Shown piece by piece: positions 1 to 10,611 of a stretch of 64,000 nt of DNA (position 1 is the first letter of the stretch; every line of letters starts with the position of its first letter). A program made the translations under genes and the position numbers. The notes under the pieces were generated by a model. The model did no database searches and was not told the origin of the DNA. It saw only the letters and a program-made list of their open reading frames with translations. This DNA comes from an uncultured Shewanella sp. Lineage in GTDB: Bacteria > Pseudomonadota > Gammaproteobacteria > Enterobacterales > Shewanellaceae. The stretch spans positions 248,001 through 312,000 of the forward strand of contig NZ_CANMIO010000005.1 in the NCBI RefSeq assembly GCF_947497935.1, in the 5' to 3' direction.

Positions 1-998
1 TTCTTTGCCTGACCTTCTTCAGCTTGCAGTAATTGCATCTTCATAAGGTGCTGGAAGCTTTTCATGGTTGGGTGTCTAATTAGCCCCTCCATAATCAATT
101 TCTCAGCATCTTTAGATTGCCCTTGCTCAATCATGTATTGAGCCAGTGTAATGGTAATACTTGCACCTGCCCCTTTTTCAATCGCCTCTCTAAGGAGCTC
201 TTGATAACCTACGCCATCGTTTGTTAACAGGTAAGCTTCTTTGGCAATGGCCAAGGCATCAGGTAATAGATCTATGTCTGTCGTTAACAGCTTTTCGATA
301 GTTTGTTTGCAAGACTTAAATTCTTCTTGCTTCAAGTATTGCTCTGCCAGTGTTAATAAGGCTCTAGCACATTGACTATCTTGTTTAATCGCAGACTGTA
401 GATTTTTAAGTTTAAGTGCATCTTCTTTGGCTTCATCAGCTAATTCACAATAAAAATGTGCACTGTCATGCTTGAGTTCTTGTTGGCGTTTACGCTTCAA
501 CTTCTTAATAATATCAATCGCTTTTTGCCAATCTTTGGTTACTTGATAGATAGCGATCAGTTGGGTCTCAGCTTCTTCGCTGTGATCGTCTTGACTGACC
601 AAATTGATAAAAATTTCTTCTGCACGATCATAAAAGCCTGCAGCGAGGTAATCTTTACCAAGTTCCATCATAGCAATGTCTCTTTGCTCTGTGGTTAAAC
701 TCGGTCTGGCGATGAGGTTTTGATGAATGCGGATAGAACGGTCTACTTCGCCGCGCTTACGAAATAGCGAGCCTAAGGAGAGATGGGTATCGATAGTATC
801 GTCATCGACATCGAGCATACTAATAAACAAGTCTACTGCTTTATCTGACTCATTAGACAATAGAAAATTCAGCCCAGTAAAATAGTCTCGGCTTAGCTGC
901 TTTCGTTGATTTGTTTGTTTTTGTCTGACACTTCTGCGTCCCATATACCAACCGTAACCGGCTGCGATTGGAAGAAGCAGAAAGAGAATTTCTAACAT
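1..998 (-). CDS. lapB: LapB (YciM) LPS-assembly regulatory TPR protein, 3' end cut by window
   Basis: The minus-strand frame opens with ATG at 998 and stays open to the left edge (332 codons). The N-terminus MLEILFLLLPIAAGYGWYMG is a single membrane anchor and is followed by basic residues and then helical TPR-like repeats, as in LapB/YciM. In the known family LapB is anchored in the inner membrane and adjusts LPS synthesis by promoting FtsH degradation of LpxC. The C-terminal rubredoxin-like metal domain would lie outside the window. The start follows the lapA stop by one base, so the two are probably translationally coupled, as in other gammaproteobacteria. Confidence 0.93.
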   Translation of the reverse strand, partial: MLEILFLLLPIAAGYGWYMGRRSVRQKQTNQRKQLSRDYFTGLNFLLSNESDKAVDLFISMLDVDDDTIDTHLSLGSLFRKRGEVDRSIRIHQNLIARPSLTTEQRDIAMMELGKDYLAAGFYDRAEEIFINLVSQDDHSEEAETQLIAIYQVTKDWQKAIDIIKKLKRKRQQELKHDSAHFYCELADEAKEDALKLKNLQSAIKQDSQCARALLTLAEQYLKQEEFKSCKQTIEKLLTTDIDLLPDALAIAKEAYLLTNDGVGYQELLREAIEKGAGASITITLAQYMIEQGQSKDAEKLIMEGLIRHPTMKSFQHLMKMQLLQAEEGQAK

Positions 999-999
999 A

Positions 1000-1329
1000 T
1001 TAAGCGTCTACTTCTTTGTCAGCGCTTTTCACTGCCGCTAATTTTGACTGCTCTTGTGCTGCTTGCTTGTCTTCATATACAGTAAGTTTTTTGTTTGCAC
1101 GCCGTAAAGACAATTTAAGTCCTGCGATATGATACATGGCAAATATCCAGCTCACCAAAAAGCCAGCCATAAAAACAAAGGCTAAAACAACAGGTAATCT
1201 AAATTCACCCTGAGCAACAAAATAACTGATAGTTACAATCTGCTCGTTTCGGGCACCAAAGATAAGCGCTAAGAAAAAAAACGCAGCGACTATAAAAGCA
1301 ATGATAAATGACTTCACGTTTTGCTCCAT
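1000..1329 (-). CDS. lapA: LapA (YciS) inner-membrane protein, DUF1049
   Basis: A 109-residue protein with two hydrophobic segments (about residues 8-25 and 43-65) and a charged, coiled C-terminal tail rich in K, A and Q. This is the LapA/YciS pattern of two membrane helices and a cytoplasmic tail. In E. coli LapA acts with LapB in lipopolysaccharide assembly. It sits between ihfB and lapB in the conserved order rpsA-ihfB-lapA-lapB. The ihfB terminator at 1401-1427 lies upstream, so lapAB may be reached by read-through or have its own promoter. Confidence 0.92.
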   Translation of the reverse strand: MEQNVKSFIIAFIVAAFFFLALIFGARNEQIVTISYFVAQGEFRLPVVLAFVFMAGFLVSWIFAMYHIAGLKLSLRRANKKLTVYEDKQAAQEQSKLAAVKSADKEVDA

Positions 1330-1400
1330 GAACGCGTATGTGAGCTTTAATTATCTAAGAAAAAGAGAGAACTAGCTAGCGATACCTAAGTTTTAGGTAT

Positions 1401-1427
1401 AAAAAAGCCTCCTAATGGAGGCTTTTA
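1401..1427 (-). terminator. Intrinsic terminator after ihfB
   Basis: A perfect GCCTCC/GGAGGC stem with loop TAAT, extended by A and T tracts on both sides (AAAAAAGCCTCC and GGAGGCTTTT). On the minus strand it ends in a T6 run just after the ihfB stop. Confidence 0.85.
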
Positions 1428-1439
1428 ATACAATGTAAA

Positions 1440-1727
1440 TTACGCGTTAATAGCATCAACACGTTCGCGCAGTTCTTTGCCTGGCTTAAAGTGCGGTACA
1501 TACTTGCCTTCCAATTCGACTGATGTACCAGTCTTAGGATTACGGCCAGTGCGTGGTGCACGATAGTGAAGTGAGAAACTACCAAAACCACGGATCTCAA
1601 TACGATCACCAGTTTCCAATGTTTCGGCCATTTGCTCCAACATCTCTTTGATAGCGGCTTCCACTTCTTTCGCAGACAGCTGCGACTGCCTAGTGGCAAG
1701 TTTTTCGATTAGTTCGGATTTAGTCAT
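1440..1727 (-). CDS. ihfB: Integration host factor beta subunit
   Basis: A 95-residue HU/IHF-family DNA-bending protein. It starts [14 protein letters not shown] and carries the family signature around [21 protein letters not shown], whose arm inserts into the minor groove. It pairs with IhfA to bend DNA in recombination, replication and sigma-54 promoters. ATG at 1727 was chosen because GAGGG lies about 6 bases upstream and the start matches the family N-terminus; a longer open frame reaches 1781 but adds non-homologous residues. It lies directly downstream of rpsA. Confidence 0.96.
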   Translation of the reverse strand: MTKSELIEKLATRQSQLSAKEVEAAIKEMLEQMAETLETGDRIEIRGFGSFSLHYRAPRTGRNPKTGTSVELEGKYVPHFKPGKELRERVDAINA

Positions 1728-1799
1728 CCTATACCCTCTATTATCAAGCCAAACACAGTCACCTTTTAGGGGTGCAAGCACCCCTGAACTTCAAGGCGA

Positions 1800-3467
1800 T
1801 TATTTACGAGCTGCTTTGAATGCTTCAGCCATAGCGCTGCTCATTACAGCGTCATCTTGACTGTTCAAGCTAGCCATTGCTTCTTTCTCTTCAGCTTCAT
1901 CCTTAGCACGGATAGATAGGCTGATGGTGCGGTTCTTACGATCTACACCCATGAACTTAGATTCAACTTTGTCACCTACAGAGTAAACTGTTGATGCATC
2001 TTCGATACGCTCACGAGAGATATCTGAAACGCGAAGGTAACCTTCAACAGTCTCAGCTAGTTCAATTGTAACACCTTTTGCGTCAACTGCAGTAACAACA
2101 CCATTTACTACAACACCTTTCTTCTTGTCAGCAAGGTATGCATTGAATGGATCGTCTTCAGTTTGCTTAACGCCTAAGCTGATACGCTCACGCTCTGGGT
2201 CAACAGAAAGAACTACAGCGTGGATTTCGTCGCCTTTCTTGTATTCAGCAACTGCGTCTTCGCCAGTACCGTTCCAAGAGATATCAGAAAGGTGAACTAG
2301 ACCGTCGATGCCGCCGTCAAGACCGATAAAGATACCGAAGTCAGTGATTGACTTGATCTTACCAGAAACCTTGTCGCCCTTGTTGAAACGCTCTGCGAAA
2401 TCATCCCATGGGTTAGTCTTACATTGCTTAAGACCTAGAGAAATACGACGACGCTCTTCATCGATGTCTAGAACTAGAACTTCAACTTCATCACCTAGGT
2501 TAACAACCTTAGATGGGTGGATGTTCTTGTTAGTCCAATCCATTTCAGAAACGTGAACAAGACCTTCAACGCCTTCTTCGATTTCAACGAAACAACCGTA
2601 GTCAGTTAGGTTAGTTACGCGACCAGTTAAACGTGTGTTTTCTGGGTAGCGCTTGCTGATTTCTAACCATGGATCTTCGCCAAGTTGCTTAAGACCTAGT
2701 GATACGCGTGTACGCTCACGGTCATACTTAAGAACTTTAACGTTGATTTCGTCACCAACATTAACGATTTCAGATGGGTGCTTAACACGCTTCCAAGCCA
2801 TATCAGTGATATGTAGAAGACCGTCAACACCACCAAGATCAACGAATGCACCGTAGTCAGTAAGGTTCTTAACGATACCCTTAACTGATTGACCTTCTTG
2901 AAGGTTCTCAAGAAGAGCATCACGCTCTGCGCTGCTTTCAGATTCGATAACTGCACGACGAGAAACAACAACGTTGTTACGCTTCTGGTCAAGCTTGATA
3001 ACTTTGAATTCTAATTCTTTGTTTTCTAGGTGAGCTGTGTCGCGAACAGGGCGAACGTCAACTAGAGAACCTGGTAGGAATGCACGGATACCGTTTAATT
3101 CAACAGTGAAACCGCCTTTAACCTTACCATTGATGATACCGATTACAGTTTCAGCATCTTCGTACGCTTTTTCTAGAACGATCCAAGCTTCGTGACGCTT
3201 AGCTTTCTCACGAGAAAGTTGGGTTTCACCGAAACCATCTTCAACAGAGTCAAGCGCAACATCAACTTCATCACCAACTGCAACTTCTAGAGCGCCTTGA
3301 GCGTTCTTGAATTGTTCAGCAGGGATTGGGCTTTCAGACTTAAGACCTGCGTCAACTAGTACCATACCGTTTTCGATGGCTACAACTACACCACGTACGA
3401 TAGAACCAGGACGGAATTCAAGTTCATTAAGGGATTGTTCAAATAGATCAGCAAAAGATTCAGTCAT
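1800..3467 (-). CDS. rpsA: 30S ribosomal protein S1
   Basis: A 555-residue protein close to the usual six-domain S1 length of about 557. Repeated OB-fold S1 units are visible: [20 protein letters not shown], then G(I/R/K)VxxLTDYGxFVxLxxGVxGLLHxSDM repeats. S1 binds mRNA leaders and brings structured or weak-SD messages to the 30S subunit. It lies between cmk and ihfB, the standard order. Its leader carries a hairpin with GGA in the loop (3492-3513), resembling the autogenous control region known for E. coli rpsA. Confidence 0.98.
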   Translation of the reverse strand: MTESFADLFEQSLNELEFRPGSIVRGVVVAIENGMVLVDAGLKSESPIPAEQFKNAQGALEVAVGDEVDVALDSVEDGFGETQLSREKAKRHEAWIVLEKAYEDAETVIGIINGKVKGGFTVELNGIRAFLPGSLVDVRPVRDTAHLENKELEFKVIKLDQKRNNVVVSRRAVIESESSAERDALLENLQEGQSVKGIVKNLTDYGAFVDLGGVDGLLHITDMAWKRVKHPSEIVNVGDEINVKVLKYDRERTRVSLGLKQLGEDPWLEISKRYPENTRLTGRVTNLTDYGCFVEIEEGVEGLVHVSEMDWTNKNIHPSKVVNLGDEVEVLVLDIDEERRRISLGLKQCKTNPWDDFAERFNKGDKVSGKIKSITDFGIFIGLDGGIDGLVHLSDISWNGTGEDAVAEYKKGDEIHAVVLSVDPERERISLGVKQTEDDPFNAYLADKKKGVVVNGVVTAVDAKGVTIELAETVEGYLRVSDISRERIEDASTVYSVGDKVESKFMGVDRKNRTISLSIRAKDEAEEKEAMASLNSQDDAVMSSAMAEAFKAARK

Positions 3468-3491
3468 GTTTAAGTTACTTTCTTTAATAAA

Positions 3492-3513
3492 CCACGGACC
3501 TTCCTGGACGTGG
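3492..3513 (-). promoter_or_regulatory. rpsA leader hairpin, possible S1 autoregulation site
   Basis: On the minus strand CCACG pairs with CGTGG, with an inner CC/GG pair closing an AGGAA loop, 25-46 bases upstream of the rpsA ATG. No strong Shine-Dalgarno precedes the ATG. E. coli rpsA is known to use leader hairpins with loop GGA and no proper SD for autogenous control. The similarity is my inference. Confidence 0.45.
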
Positions 3514-3564
3514 AGTCAGATTAATAATTCGCGACATCCTTGTCACGAATAGTTAAGTACCTAC

Positions 3565-4257
3565 TTACGCAGGTACTTGGAGCTTTTGATGAATATGGGT
3601 TAACGCTAAGTCCAACACATCTTCAATGTTTATGTTCGTCGTATCGATAACCAGCGCGTCTTCGGCAGGCACCAAAGGAGCGACACTACGATTCATATCG
3701 CGGTCGTCACGCTCTTTAATCTCAGACAAAAGTTGATCGATATTAACATCGAAGCCCTTGTCCTGCAACTGATTATAGCGTCTTTGCGCCCTTTCTTCCG
3801 CTGACGCAGTCAAATACAATTTTGCTGGTGTCGCAGGGAATACGATAGTTCCCATGTCACGTCCGTCAGCAATAAGACCTGGTGCTTCAGCAAAAGCACG
3901 CTGGCGACGTAATAATGCTTCCCTAACGCGAGGGAACGCAGCGACTTTAGATGCCGCATTAGAACACTCTTGACTCCGTATCGTCGTCGATACATCCTCA
4001 CCCTCTAATACAACCTTTATTCCTTTACTTTCATTACCCGTAACGAACTGCACGTCCAAGTGCGCAGCAAGTAATGTTAACGCTTCTTCATTATCTAGTT
4101 CTACATTGTGATGAATAGCAGCTAACGCTAACACACGGTAAATTGCACCACTGTCGAGTAACTTGTAGCCTAATCGCTCAGCAAGTAACTGACTAATAGT
4201 ACCTTTTCCCGCTCCGCTTGGGCCGTCAACAGTGACAACAGGCGCCCTTTCTGACAT
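3565..4257 (-). CDS. cmk: Cytidylate kinase
   Basis: A 230-residue P-loop NMP kinase that phosphorylates CMP/dCMP. The N-terminus is [20 protein letters not shown], with the Walker A loop at residues 12-20, and [11 protein letters not shown] lies in the middle. The start at 4257 is set by GGAGG six bases upstream; the longer open frame to 4326 has no homologous extension. It lies between aroA and rpsA in the same orientation, as in E. coli-type chromosomes. Confidence 0.96.
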   Translation of the reverse strand: MSERAPVVTVDGPSGAGKGTISQLLAERLGYKLLDSGAIYRVLALAAIHHNVELDNEEALTLLAAHLDVQFVTGNESKGIKVVLEGEDVSTTIRSQECSNAASKVAAFPRVREALLRRQRAFAEAPGLIADGRDMGTIVFPATPAKLYLTASAEERAQRRYNQLQDKGFDVNIDQLLSEIKERDDRDMNRSVAPLVPAEDALVIDTTNINIEDVLDLALTHIHQKLQVPA

Positions 4258-4380
4258 AAAATCCTCCACAAGAAATTCCATCTTCCTTGATATAACCGAA
4301 AAATGAGCGCGCGCATTATAAACCATGTAAGTTTAGAAAGCGGCAAAAACTTCAAATATTCGGGAACTTGGTTCAGCAAA

Positions 4381-4410
4381 GATTCAGGTTAACCACGACT
4401 AACCTGAATC
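4381..4410 (-). terminator. Hairpin after aroA, probable terminator
   Basis: A perfect 11-bp stem (GATTCAGGTTA with TAACCTGAATC) with an 8-base loop, between aroA and cmk. On the minus strand it is followed by TTTGC only, so termination may be partial. Confidence 0.6.
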
Positions 4411-4436
4411 TATTCGTTGCTTATAGGACGGTGCGC

Positions 4437-5717
4437 TTATTTAGCAAGCGCTTTAAATTGATTGAAATAATCGGGGAAAGTTTTAGACGTGCATTCTGGT
4501 TCATTGATGGTAATGCCGCAATCTGCAAAGGCCAGCATCGAAAAACACATCGCCATACGGTGATCGTTATAGGTATCGATTGCAGCGGTATTGATAACCG
4601 CAGGTGGCGTCACACTAATATAGTCATGCCCTTCATCTACAATCGCGCCAACTTTTCTAAGCTCTGCTGCCATGGCTGCTAAGCGGTCAGTCTCTTTAAT
4701 ACGCCAGTTATAAATATTACGGATATGAGTTGTGCCACTAGCAAACAATGCTGATGTTGCTATGGTCATCGCGGCATCAGGGATATGATTCATATCAAGA
4801 TCGACAGCCTTGAGTTGAGCTTGGCGCGCGATGATATAGTCATCACCCCACTCTATCTCTGCACCCATCTGTTCGAGCACATCAGCAAACTTTACATCCC
4901 CTTGAATACTCAGCTTCCCCACACCAGTCACCTTGACTTCGCCGCCTTGAATCGCACCCGCTGCGAGGAAATATGATGCTGAAGATGCATCGCCTTCAAC
5001 AAGCACTTTGCCTGGAGAAACATAACGCTGACCCGCTTTTATGACAAACGAGGCGTAATCATTGTTTTGAACTTCGACGCCAAACTGCGCCATTAAAGCA
5101 AGTGTAATATCGATATAGGGTTTAGAGACTAACTCGCCCTTAATCTGAATGTTCACATCGCCTTTGGCTAAAGGTGCAACCATGAGCAGTGCTGTGAGGA
5201 ACTGGCTAGACAAATCACCCGCAATTTCAACGTTTCCGCCGTTTAGTCCGGTAGATGCGATACTTAAAGGTGGGAAACCATCATTCTTTAAATAGCTCAC
5301 CTCTGCACCAAGTTGACGTAATGCATCCACAAGATCGCCAATAGGGCGCTCTTCCATACGTGGCTCGCCCGTTAATGTGAAATTACCTTGCCCTAGTGTT
5401 AACGCTGCGCACAAAGGGCGCATTGCCGTTCCGGCATTACCTAAAAACAAGGTTTGGTCTTCACTCGCATTTAATGGCCCCGCTAATCCGTCTAATTCAC
5501 AAACGGTATTGTTCTCAGACAAACGGTAATTGACGCCTAACTGCTTCAGAGATGCCAACATATAGCGAATATCATCGGAGTCCAGCAAATTGGTGAGTGT
5601 CGTGGTTCCTTCGGCAAGAGTTGCCAATAATAAAGCACGATTTGAAATACTTTTCGAACCAGGAATATTAATGGTACCTGACACTTTTTTGATCGGCTCT
5701 AATCGTAATTGATTCAT
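4437..5717 (-). CDS. aroA: 3-phosphoshikimate 1-carboxyvinyltransferase (EPSP synthase)
   Basis: A 426-residue class I EPSP synthase that joins shikimate-3-phosphate and PEP in the chorismate pathway. Diagnostic motifs are [19 protein letters not shown] residues near position 20 (here [15 protein letters not shown]), [13 protein letters not shown] near residue 95 and DHRMAM near the C-terminus. The length matches E. coli AroA (427). It is followed by cmk. serC, often its operon partner, is also on the minus strand but separated by a plus-strand aminotransferase gene. Confidence 0.97.
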   Translation of the reverse strand: MNQLRLEPIKKVSGTINIPGSKSISNRALLLATLAEGTTTLTNLLDSDDIRYMLASLKQLGVNYRLSENNTVCELDGLAGPLNASEDQTLFLGNAGTAMRPLCAALTLGQGNFTLTGEPRMEERPIGDLVDALRQLGAEVSYLKNDGFPPLSIASTGLNGGNVEIAGDLSSQFLTALLMVAPLAKGDVNIQIKGELVSKPYIDITLALMAQFGVEVQNNDYASFVIKAGQRYVSPGKVLVEGDASSASYFLAAGAIQGGEVKVTGVGKLSIQGDVKFADVLEQMGAEIEWGDDYIIARQAQLKAVDLDMNHIPDAAMTIATSALFASGTTHIRNIYNWRIKETDRLAAMAAELRKVGAIVDEGHDYISVTPPAVINTAAIDTYNDHRMAMCFSMLAFADCGITINEPECTSKTFPDYFNQFKALAK

Positions 5718-6126
5718 TGCATACTTCTTATTATTGCTGCGGGGCTCAAACTCGCCCGCGGGTTAACAGTAGATGTTCATGCTAGAAGACATTATGCGGT
5801 CACCACGACAAAATGACCGTCCACTGAGCGTTTGTTTGAACTTCGTATTTATAAAGTTACTCATTGCGCCGAAGGATTCAACACTTTTTTATTAAAATCG
5901 ACCGTTAATAGACGAAATCTTCTCAAGTATCGATAAGTAACACTTTAACCTAGTTGTTTAAGGTCGATTTTTTATGCCATTTTTTTGAGTGGAACCAATA
6001 ATTGCCAGTTCGAATGATGATGAAAATTTTCACAAACCCTATTCATTTTTACAATTATTAAGTTACTCTAAGTTCATAATGACTACGGCTCAAAACTTGC
6101 CGATAACAGAAGAGGTAATCTCAGAC
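5718..6126 (+). promoter_or_regulatory. Divergent intergenic region and leader of the aminotransferase gene
   Basis: About 400 bases between the aroA and aminotransferase starts. It contains an inverted repeat, AAAATCGACC (5894-5903) and GGTCGATTTTTT (5962-5973), in which the second arm ends in a T run like a terminator. A 40-codon open frame (5773-5895) ends in Phe-Tyr-stop right at the first arm; it has no convincing ribosome-binding site. Whether this is an attenuator is unproven. Confidence 0.35.
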
Positions 6127-7320
6127 ATGTTCAACAAATTGACCGCTATGCCTGCCGATCCCATCTTAGGTTTGCTTACTAAATACCGTGAGGACTCTCA
6201 TGCACAAAAAGTAGATTTGGGTGTCGGTGTCTACAAGGATGAGTCTGGTCACACACCGATCCTCTCGTGTGTAAAAAAGGCTGAGAAATTCCGATTAGAG
6301 ACGGAGTCAACAAAAGTTTACATCGGCCCGACCGGTTCAGCTGACTTTAATCGCCTTATGTCTGAACTTGCATTTGGCAAGGATAATCCAGCAATTATCG
6401 CCAATCGAGTCCGCACAGTATCAACCCCTGGAGGTACGGGGGCCCTAAGAGTCGCTGCCGACTTTATAAAACGTTGTAATCCAAACGCTGTTTTGTGGGT
6501 CAGCGACCCTACTTGGGCTAATCACACTGGATTATTTGAAGCTGCGGGTATTACAGTCAAGACTTACCCATACTATGACTATGACGCTAAATCATTAAAA
6601 TTCGATGAAATGAAAACCGCTCTATCACAAGTAAGCTCAGATGATGTTGTACTGCTGCATGCATGTTGTCATAACCCGAGTGGCATGGATTTAACTATCG
6701 CTCAATGGGATGAAATCATCGCATTAACTACCGACAAAGGTTTTACTCCGCTTATCGATATGGCCTACCAAGGTTTCGGTGACGGCGTTGATGAAGATGC
6801 TTACGGCGTACGTAAAATGGCTGCGACAGTTAACAATATGATCCTATGCAGTTCATGCTCGAAGAATTTTGGTTTGTATCGAGAGCGGATCGGCGCCTGC
6901 ACAATCATAGGCAACGATGCTAATCGGGCCGATATTGCATTCTCGGTGCTTTTGTACGTTGTCCGCTGTATCTACTCTATGCCGCCAGCTCACGGTGCAG
7001 CAATCGTTGAAACCATTCTAGGCTCAGATGAGCTCAAGCAAGAGTGGCTAGATGAGCTTAAAGTGATGCGTGAACGCATTAATGGTAATCGGGCAATGTT
7101 GGTTAACAAGCTTAAAGAGAAAGGTGTTCAACGTAATTTCGAATTTATCGCAGAGCAAAAAGGTATGTTTTCTTTCCTTGGGATCACCCCAGCTCAAGTT
7201 ACTGAACTTCAAGAACATTACAGCGTATACATGGTCGACTCTAGCCGTATTAGTATTGCGGGCATTGGTACTGGAAATGTTGATTACTTAGCCGAGTCGA
7301 TTGCCAAAGTCATCTGCTAA
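6127..7320 (+). CDS. Aspartate/aromatic amino acid aminotransferase (AspC/TyrB family)
   Basis: A class I PLP aminotransferase of 397 residues that transfers amino groups between aspartate or aromatic amino acids and 2-oxoglutarate. It starts MFNKLTAMPADPILGL, and the PLP lysine is in SCSKNFGLYRERIGA at residue 246, the same number as in E. coli AspC. An in-frame extension reaches 5989, but ATG 6127 matches the family start and has GAGG 11 bases upstream. It is encoded against its neighbours aroA and serC. AspC and TyrB cannot be told apart by eye; the location beside aroA is compatible with a TyrB-like role. Confidence 0.9.
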   Translation: MFNKLTAMPADPILGLLTKYREDSHAQKVDLGVGVYKDESGHTPILSCVKKAEKFRLETESTKVYIGPTGSADFNRLMSELAFGKDNPAIIANRVRTVSTPGGTGALRVAADFIKRCNPNAVLWVSDPTWANHTGLFEAAGITVKTYPYYDYDAKSLKFDEMKTALSQVSSDDVVLLHACCHNPSGMDLTIAQWDEIIALTTDKGFTPLIDMAYQGFGDGVDEDAYGVRKMAATVNNMILCSSCSKNFGLYRERIGACTIIGNDANRADIAFSVLLYVVRCIYSMPPAHGAAIVETILGSDELKQEWLDELKVMRERINGNRAMLVNKLKEKGVQRNFEFIAEQKGMFSFLGITPAQVTELQEHYSVYMVDSSRISIAGIGTGNVDYLAESIAKVIC

Positions 7321-7341
7321 CAATTTGTATTTCAACTAAAC

Positions 7342-7377
7342 AAAAAAGCCGACACTTATCAGTGTCGGCTTTAATTT
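7342..7377. terminator. Bidirectional intrinsic terminator
   Basis: A stem AAAGCCGACACT/AGTGTCGGCTTT with loop TATC, flanked by A6 and by TTAATTTT. It lies between the convergent aminotransferase and serC genes and can serve both. Confidence 0.9.
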
Positions 7378-7419
7378 TAGGGCTCATTTCGCACTAGCAC
7401 CTGCTTGTAGTACAAGCGT

Positions 7420-8511
7420 TTAACCATTTTTAGCTGCAAACGCCTTCATAAACTCAACTAAGGCATCGACGCCAGCTAATGGCATTGCGTTATATAAGCT
7501 CGCACGCATTCCGCCAACACTACGATGTCCTTTCAACGCGACGAGTCCAGCCGCTTGAGCCTCTGCTAAAAATTGACTATCTAGCTGAGGATTGGTTAGT
7601 TGGAATGTCACATTCATACGGCTACGATTTTCTTTTGCTACGCCACTAACATAGAAATCTAGCTCATCGATGCACTCATACAGACGTTTGGCCTTCTCGA
7701 TATTGAGTTTTTCTATCTCGGCTACTCCACCAACATGTGATAGCCAGCTAAACACCTCGGCGGCTAAGTACCATGCAAAAGTCGGCGGTGTGTTATACAT
7801 AGAATCGTTTGCCACTGCTAATCGATAATCCATGATGGCTGATTGCGGCAAACTTGGCAGAGCCAACATATCATCGCGGACGATGACGATACTTAAACCT
7901 GATGGCCCAATGTTCTTCTGCGCACCAGCATATATTAAACCAAATTGGCTTACGTCAATCTTGCGTGACAAAATATTAGAAGACATATCGGCAATAACAG
8001 GCCAAGGGCTATTAATGTCATCAAATATTTCGATACCATCAACAGTCTCATTTGGACAGTAATGAACATAGCGATAATCTTTATCAATTTTGCTTAAGTC
8101 AGGCAGAGTAACTTTATTCAAACCATTGACTGCGCTAACAAGCTCAATGGTATCGACATTCTCTTTACCAGCGAGTCTTTCTGCTTCTTCAACCGCGGCC
8201 TTTGACCAACTGCCATCGATTAAATAGAGGGCTTTACCATTGTTGCCAAGAAAATTATTCACAACAGCAGAGAATTGACCGCGACCACCACCATGCATAA
8301 ACAGAACGTGGTAATTTGATGGGATCTCCATCAAGGCGCGTAAATCCGCTTCCGCTTGCTCAGTTAACGCGATGAACTCCTTACTACGATGACTTATCTC
8401 CATAACGGAAATGCCTAAGCCATTCCAGTTTAACAGTTCTTGCTGAGCCTTTTGCATGACAGCAGGTGGGAGCATGGCTGGGCCTGCACAGAAGTTGAAA
8501 ATCGCGCTCAC
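7420..8511 (-). CDS. serC: Phosphoserine aminotransferase
   Basis: A 363-residue class V PLP aminotransferase for serine and pyridoxal phosphate synthesis. It begins [18 protein letters not shown], has [14 protein letters not shown], and the PLP lysine is in [12 protein letters not shown]. The C-terminal [17 protein letters not shown] is characteristic of SerC. The length is typical (about 362). Upstream is a 360-base gap before a divergent serine-hydrolase gene. Confidence 0.97.
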   Translation of the reverse strand: MSAIFNFCAGPAMLPPAVMQKAQQELLNWNGLGISVMEISHRSKEFIALTEQAEADLRALMEIPSNYHVLFMHGGGRGQFSAVVNNFLGNNGKALYLIDGSWSKAAVEEAERLAGKENVDTIELVSAVNGLNKVTLPDLSKIDKDYRYVHYCPNETVDGIEIFDDINSPWPVIADMSSNILSRKIDVSQFGLIYAGAQKNIGPSGLSIVIVRDDMLALPSLPQSAIMDYRLAVANDSMYNTPPTFAWYLAAEVFSWLSHVGGVAEIEKLNIEKAKRLYECIDELDFYVSGVAKENRSRMNVTFQLTNPQLDSQFLAEAQAAGLVALKGHRSVGGMRASLYNAMPLAGVDALVEFMKAFAAKNG

Positions 8512-8875
8512 AGTATTGTCCTTCTATTATTATCTGCAAAAACATTAGAGTATGGGTATTTATACCAGTCAGTATATCCCAACTACTTGGCGGCTAACAT
8601 TAAAAAATCAAGTAACGCGTCATAGATTAAACAATATCAATTCACTATTTTTTAATTTTTATATCTGTTTCTGTTAGCGTTATGGTTAAAATACGAGTCG
8701 GGTTGGAACCTGTCGCGATAAATTGTAACTAGCCATATTTAAAACACCGCGCCTACCTTGATCTAAACTAGGAAGCTAATCTTAGTGGACAGGACTGACA
8801 TAGATAGCATTGTCAGTACAGGAACTCTTAAAAATATACTAAACAGACCGTTTTAACGGCACATTGGATTTGTAC
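8512..8875. other. Intergenic region with an inverted repeat
   Basis: Divergent promoter region for serC and the serine hydrolase. It holds a perfect 7-bp inverted repeat (ACTGACA at 8794-8800, TGTCAGT at 8811-8817) 59 bases before the hydrolase start, and TATACCAGTCAGT at 8561-8573, which recurs at 57865-57877. No gene was seen. Confidence 0.5.
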
Positions 8876-10033
8876 ATGCGTTTAAAATCGATATTCCTGC
8901 TTGGCTCTTTATCTATCGGATCTTTCTTACCATCTCTGCACGTTTATGCTGCTGACTCTCAATATTCCGAGCTATCAAATACTTTCAATAAACGTTTTAA
9001 CCATGAATTAAAAGACAACAAAATACCTGGCGGTGCTTTTGTTGTCGTTGAGGCTGATACCGTTTTAAAGCTAGGCACCTACGGCAAAAGAATAAAAGGT
9101 GGCAATCAAAGGATTAACCCCCACACCGTTTTTAGACTCGCATCAGTGTCAAAAACGTTTGCTGGTACCCTGGCTTCAATGTTAGTAGAGGAAGGTAAAC
9201 TAGACTGGCAACAACCTATTATTGATTATTTTCCGGAGTTTACGTTAGCTAAGCAGCAAAACGCAGAGCTCATCAACCTTGGTCATATCATTGGTCATAG
9301 CACAGGTTTAATGCCTAATAGTTATGATAATTTAGTCAACGCCAATGTTAATCTCAGCAAGATTGTCAGCAAGTTCGATGAGCTGACACCAATCTGCCAA
9401 CCGGGTGTCTGTTATGGCTATCAAAATGTGGCGTTTTCTTTTATCAAAGAAGCCATAGAACAACAATCGACTTTCAGCTATGCGAACTTTATACAGAAAC
9501 GCATATTCTCTCCATTAAGTATGAGTTCTGCATCTGTTGGTTACGATGCCTTTCTAAATACCAGCAACCGCGCAGAACCTCATGTTAAAACTAAAACAGG
9601 CTTTAAACGGGTAAAAGTCAAACCAAACTATTATCAGCTGGCACCGGCAGCTGGCGTCAATGCCAGTATTACCGATCTTTCTAAATGGCTTATGGCGAAT
9701 TTAGGCCAAAACCCCGAAGTCATCTCCACAAGTATGATCGAAGATTTAACCACGCCAGGCGTTAAGACAACAAAAGAATTACGTCGCCGAGATTGGCGCC
9801 CTTTCCTAGATAGCGCTCATTACGGTAAAGGTTGGCGCGTCTATGAATTTAACGGCCGGCCGCTTATCTATCATGCTGGTTGGGTTGCAGGTTATGTCGC
9901 TGAAATATCCTACTCACCTGAGCTTAATATTGGTATGGCAATGTTATTAAATGGCGAATCCAGAGTCATCGCTAAGTTAAGTGCGGAATTTTGGCGAGAT
10001 GCCTTTAAACGCGCCGACAAGCTTGGGAACTGA
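8876..10033 (+). CDS. Exported serine hydrolase, beta-lactamase/penicillin-binding (class C) family
   Basis: A 385-residue protein with an N-terminal signal peptide (MRLKSIFLLGSLSIGSFL, probable cleavage near VYAADS). The serine-hydrolase triad of class C/PBP-like enzymes is visible: SVSK (SxxK) in RLASVSKTFAGT, YGYQN (YxN) and HAGW in place of KTG. Likely periplasmic D-Ala peptidase or esterase-like activity; the substrate is unknown and a true beta-lactamase role is not implied. An upstream in-frame TTG at 8864 is possible, but ATG 8876 gives the cleaner signal peptide. Confidence 0.88.
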   Translation: MRLKSIFLLGSLSIGSFLPSLHVYAADSQYSELSNTFNKRFNHELKDNKIPGGAFVVVEADTVLKLGTYGKRIKGGNQRINPHTVFRLASVSKTFAGTLASMLVEEGKLDWQQPIIDYFPEFTLAKQQNAELINLGHIIGHSTGLMPNSYDNLVNANVNLSKIVSKFDELTPICQPGVCYGYQNVAFSFIKEAIEQQSTFSYANFIQKRIFSPLSMSSASVGYDAFLNTSNRAEPHVKTKTGFKRVKVKPNYYQLAPAAGVNASITDLSKWLMANLGQNPEVISTSMIEDLTTPGVKTTKELRRRDWRPFLDSAHYGKGWRVYEFNGRPLIYHAGWVAGYVAEISYSPELNIGMAMLLNGESRVIAKLSAEFWRDAFKRADKLGN

Positions 10034-10611
10034 GGCTTATGCTAATACTTAATGGCCGAAATCGTCACAGGCTGAGTTACGCCAGCTCCCCCCCAATAGT
10101 CGCTCTCTTCGAATAAATGCTCATTTAAAACTCAGATTATAAAATGCCAGCTTCTGTAGAAACTGGCATTATTTACCTATTGCGATGTTTACGCTCTAAA
10201 ACACAAGTTATCTAATCTGTGTTTCAAGATCTCGTAAAGTCATCCCCCTGCTCTGCATGTAAATGCATAGATTAAGTATGAATTTATAAGCTTGCCCTAC
10301 TGTTATAGAGGCTTCACGGTTACATTCAAACTGTGCTAAAACTCACTTAATAAGCCTTACAACCAATCTCGGTGGTGATCTTGCATCATATTATCTCTTT
10401 AGCAAGTCAGCGCTTAAGTAAATCAGCGCATAGCCAAATGGTCAGGAATAGCTGAGGTCTCAATTTTTAATGGTTTTATTTCATGGGCCGCCTGATGCAC
10501 GATACAGCCCCTATGGAACCAACGTTATTTAGGATGGGGAACCGATAACAAAAAAGGATGCCAATGGCATCCTTTTTATTCAAATCAATCGTTCATCGAG
10601 TTTGATGAATA
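10034..10611. other. Intergenic region between convergent genes
   Basis: About 580 bases. It holds a hairpin at 10143-10170 (AATGCCAG/CTGGCATT with inner TTCT/AGAA), which may end the hydrolase transcript although the T run is weak, and the gyrA terminator at 10550-10577. I see no gene in the rest. Confidence 0.6.
10550..10577 (-). terminator. gyrA intrinsic terminator
   Basis: AAAAAGGATGCC pairs with GGCATCCTTTTT around loop AAT, 35 bases past the gyrA stop. It has T runs on both strands. Confidence 0.88.

Noticed and set aside
1412..1699. Alternative frame over ihfB
   Set aside because: The ihfB frame has strong family identity; the overlapping frame is a shadow.
2308..2992. Several frames opposite or inside rpsA
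   Set aside because: They arise from codon-biased S1 repeats and have no ribosome-binding sites or homology.
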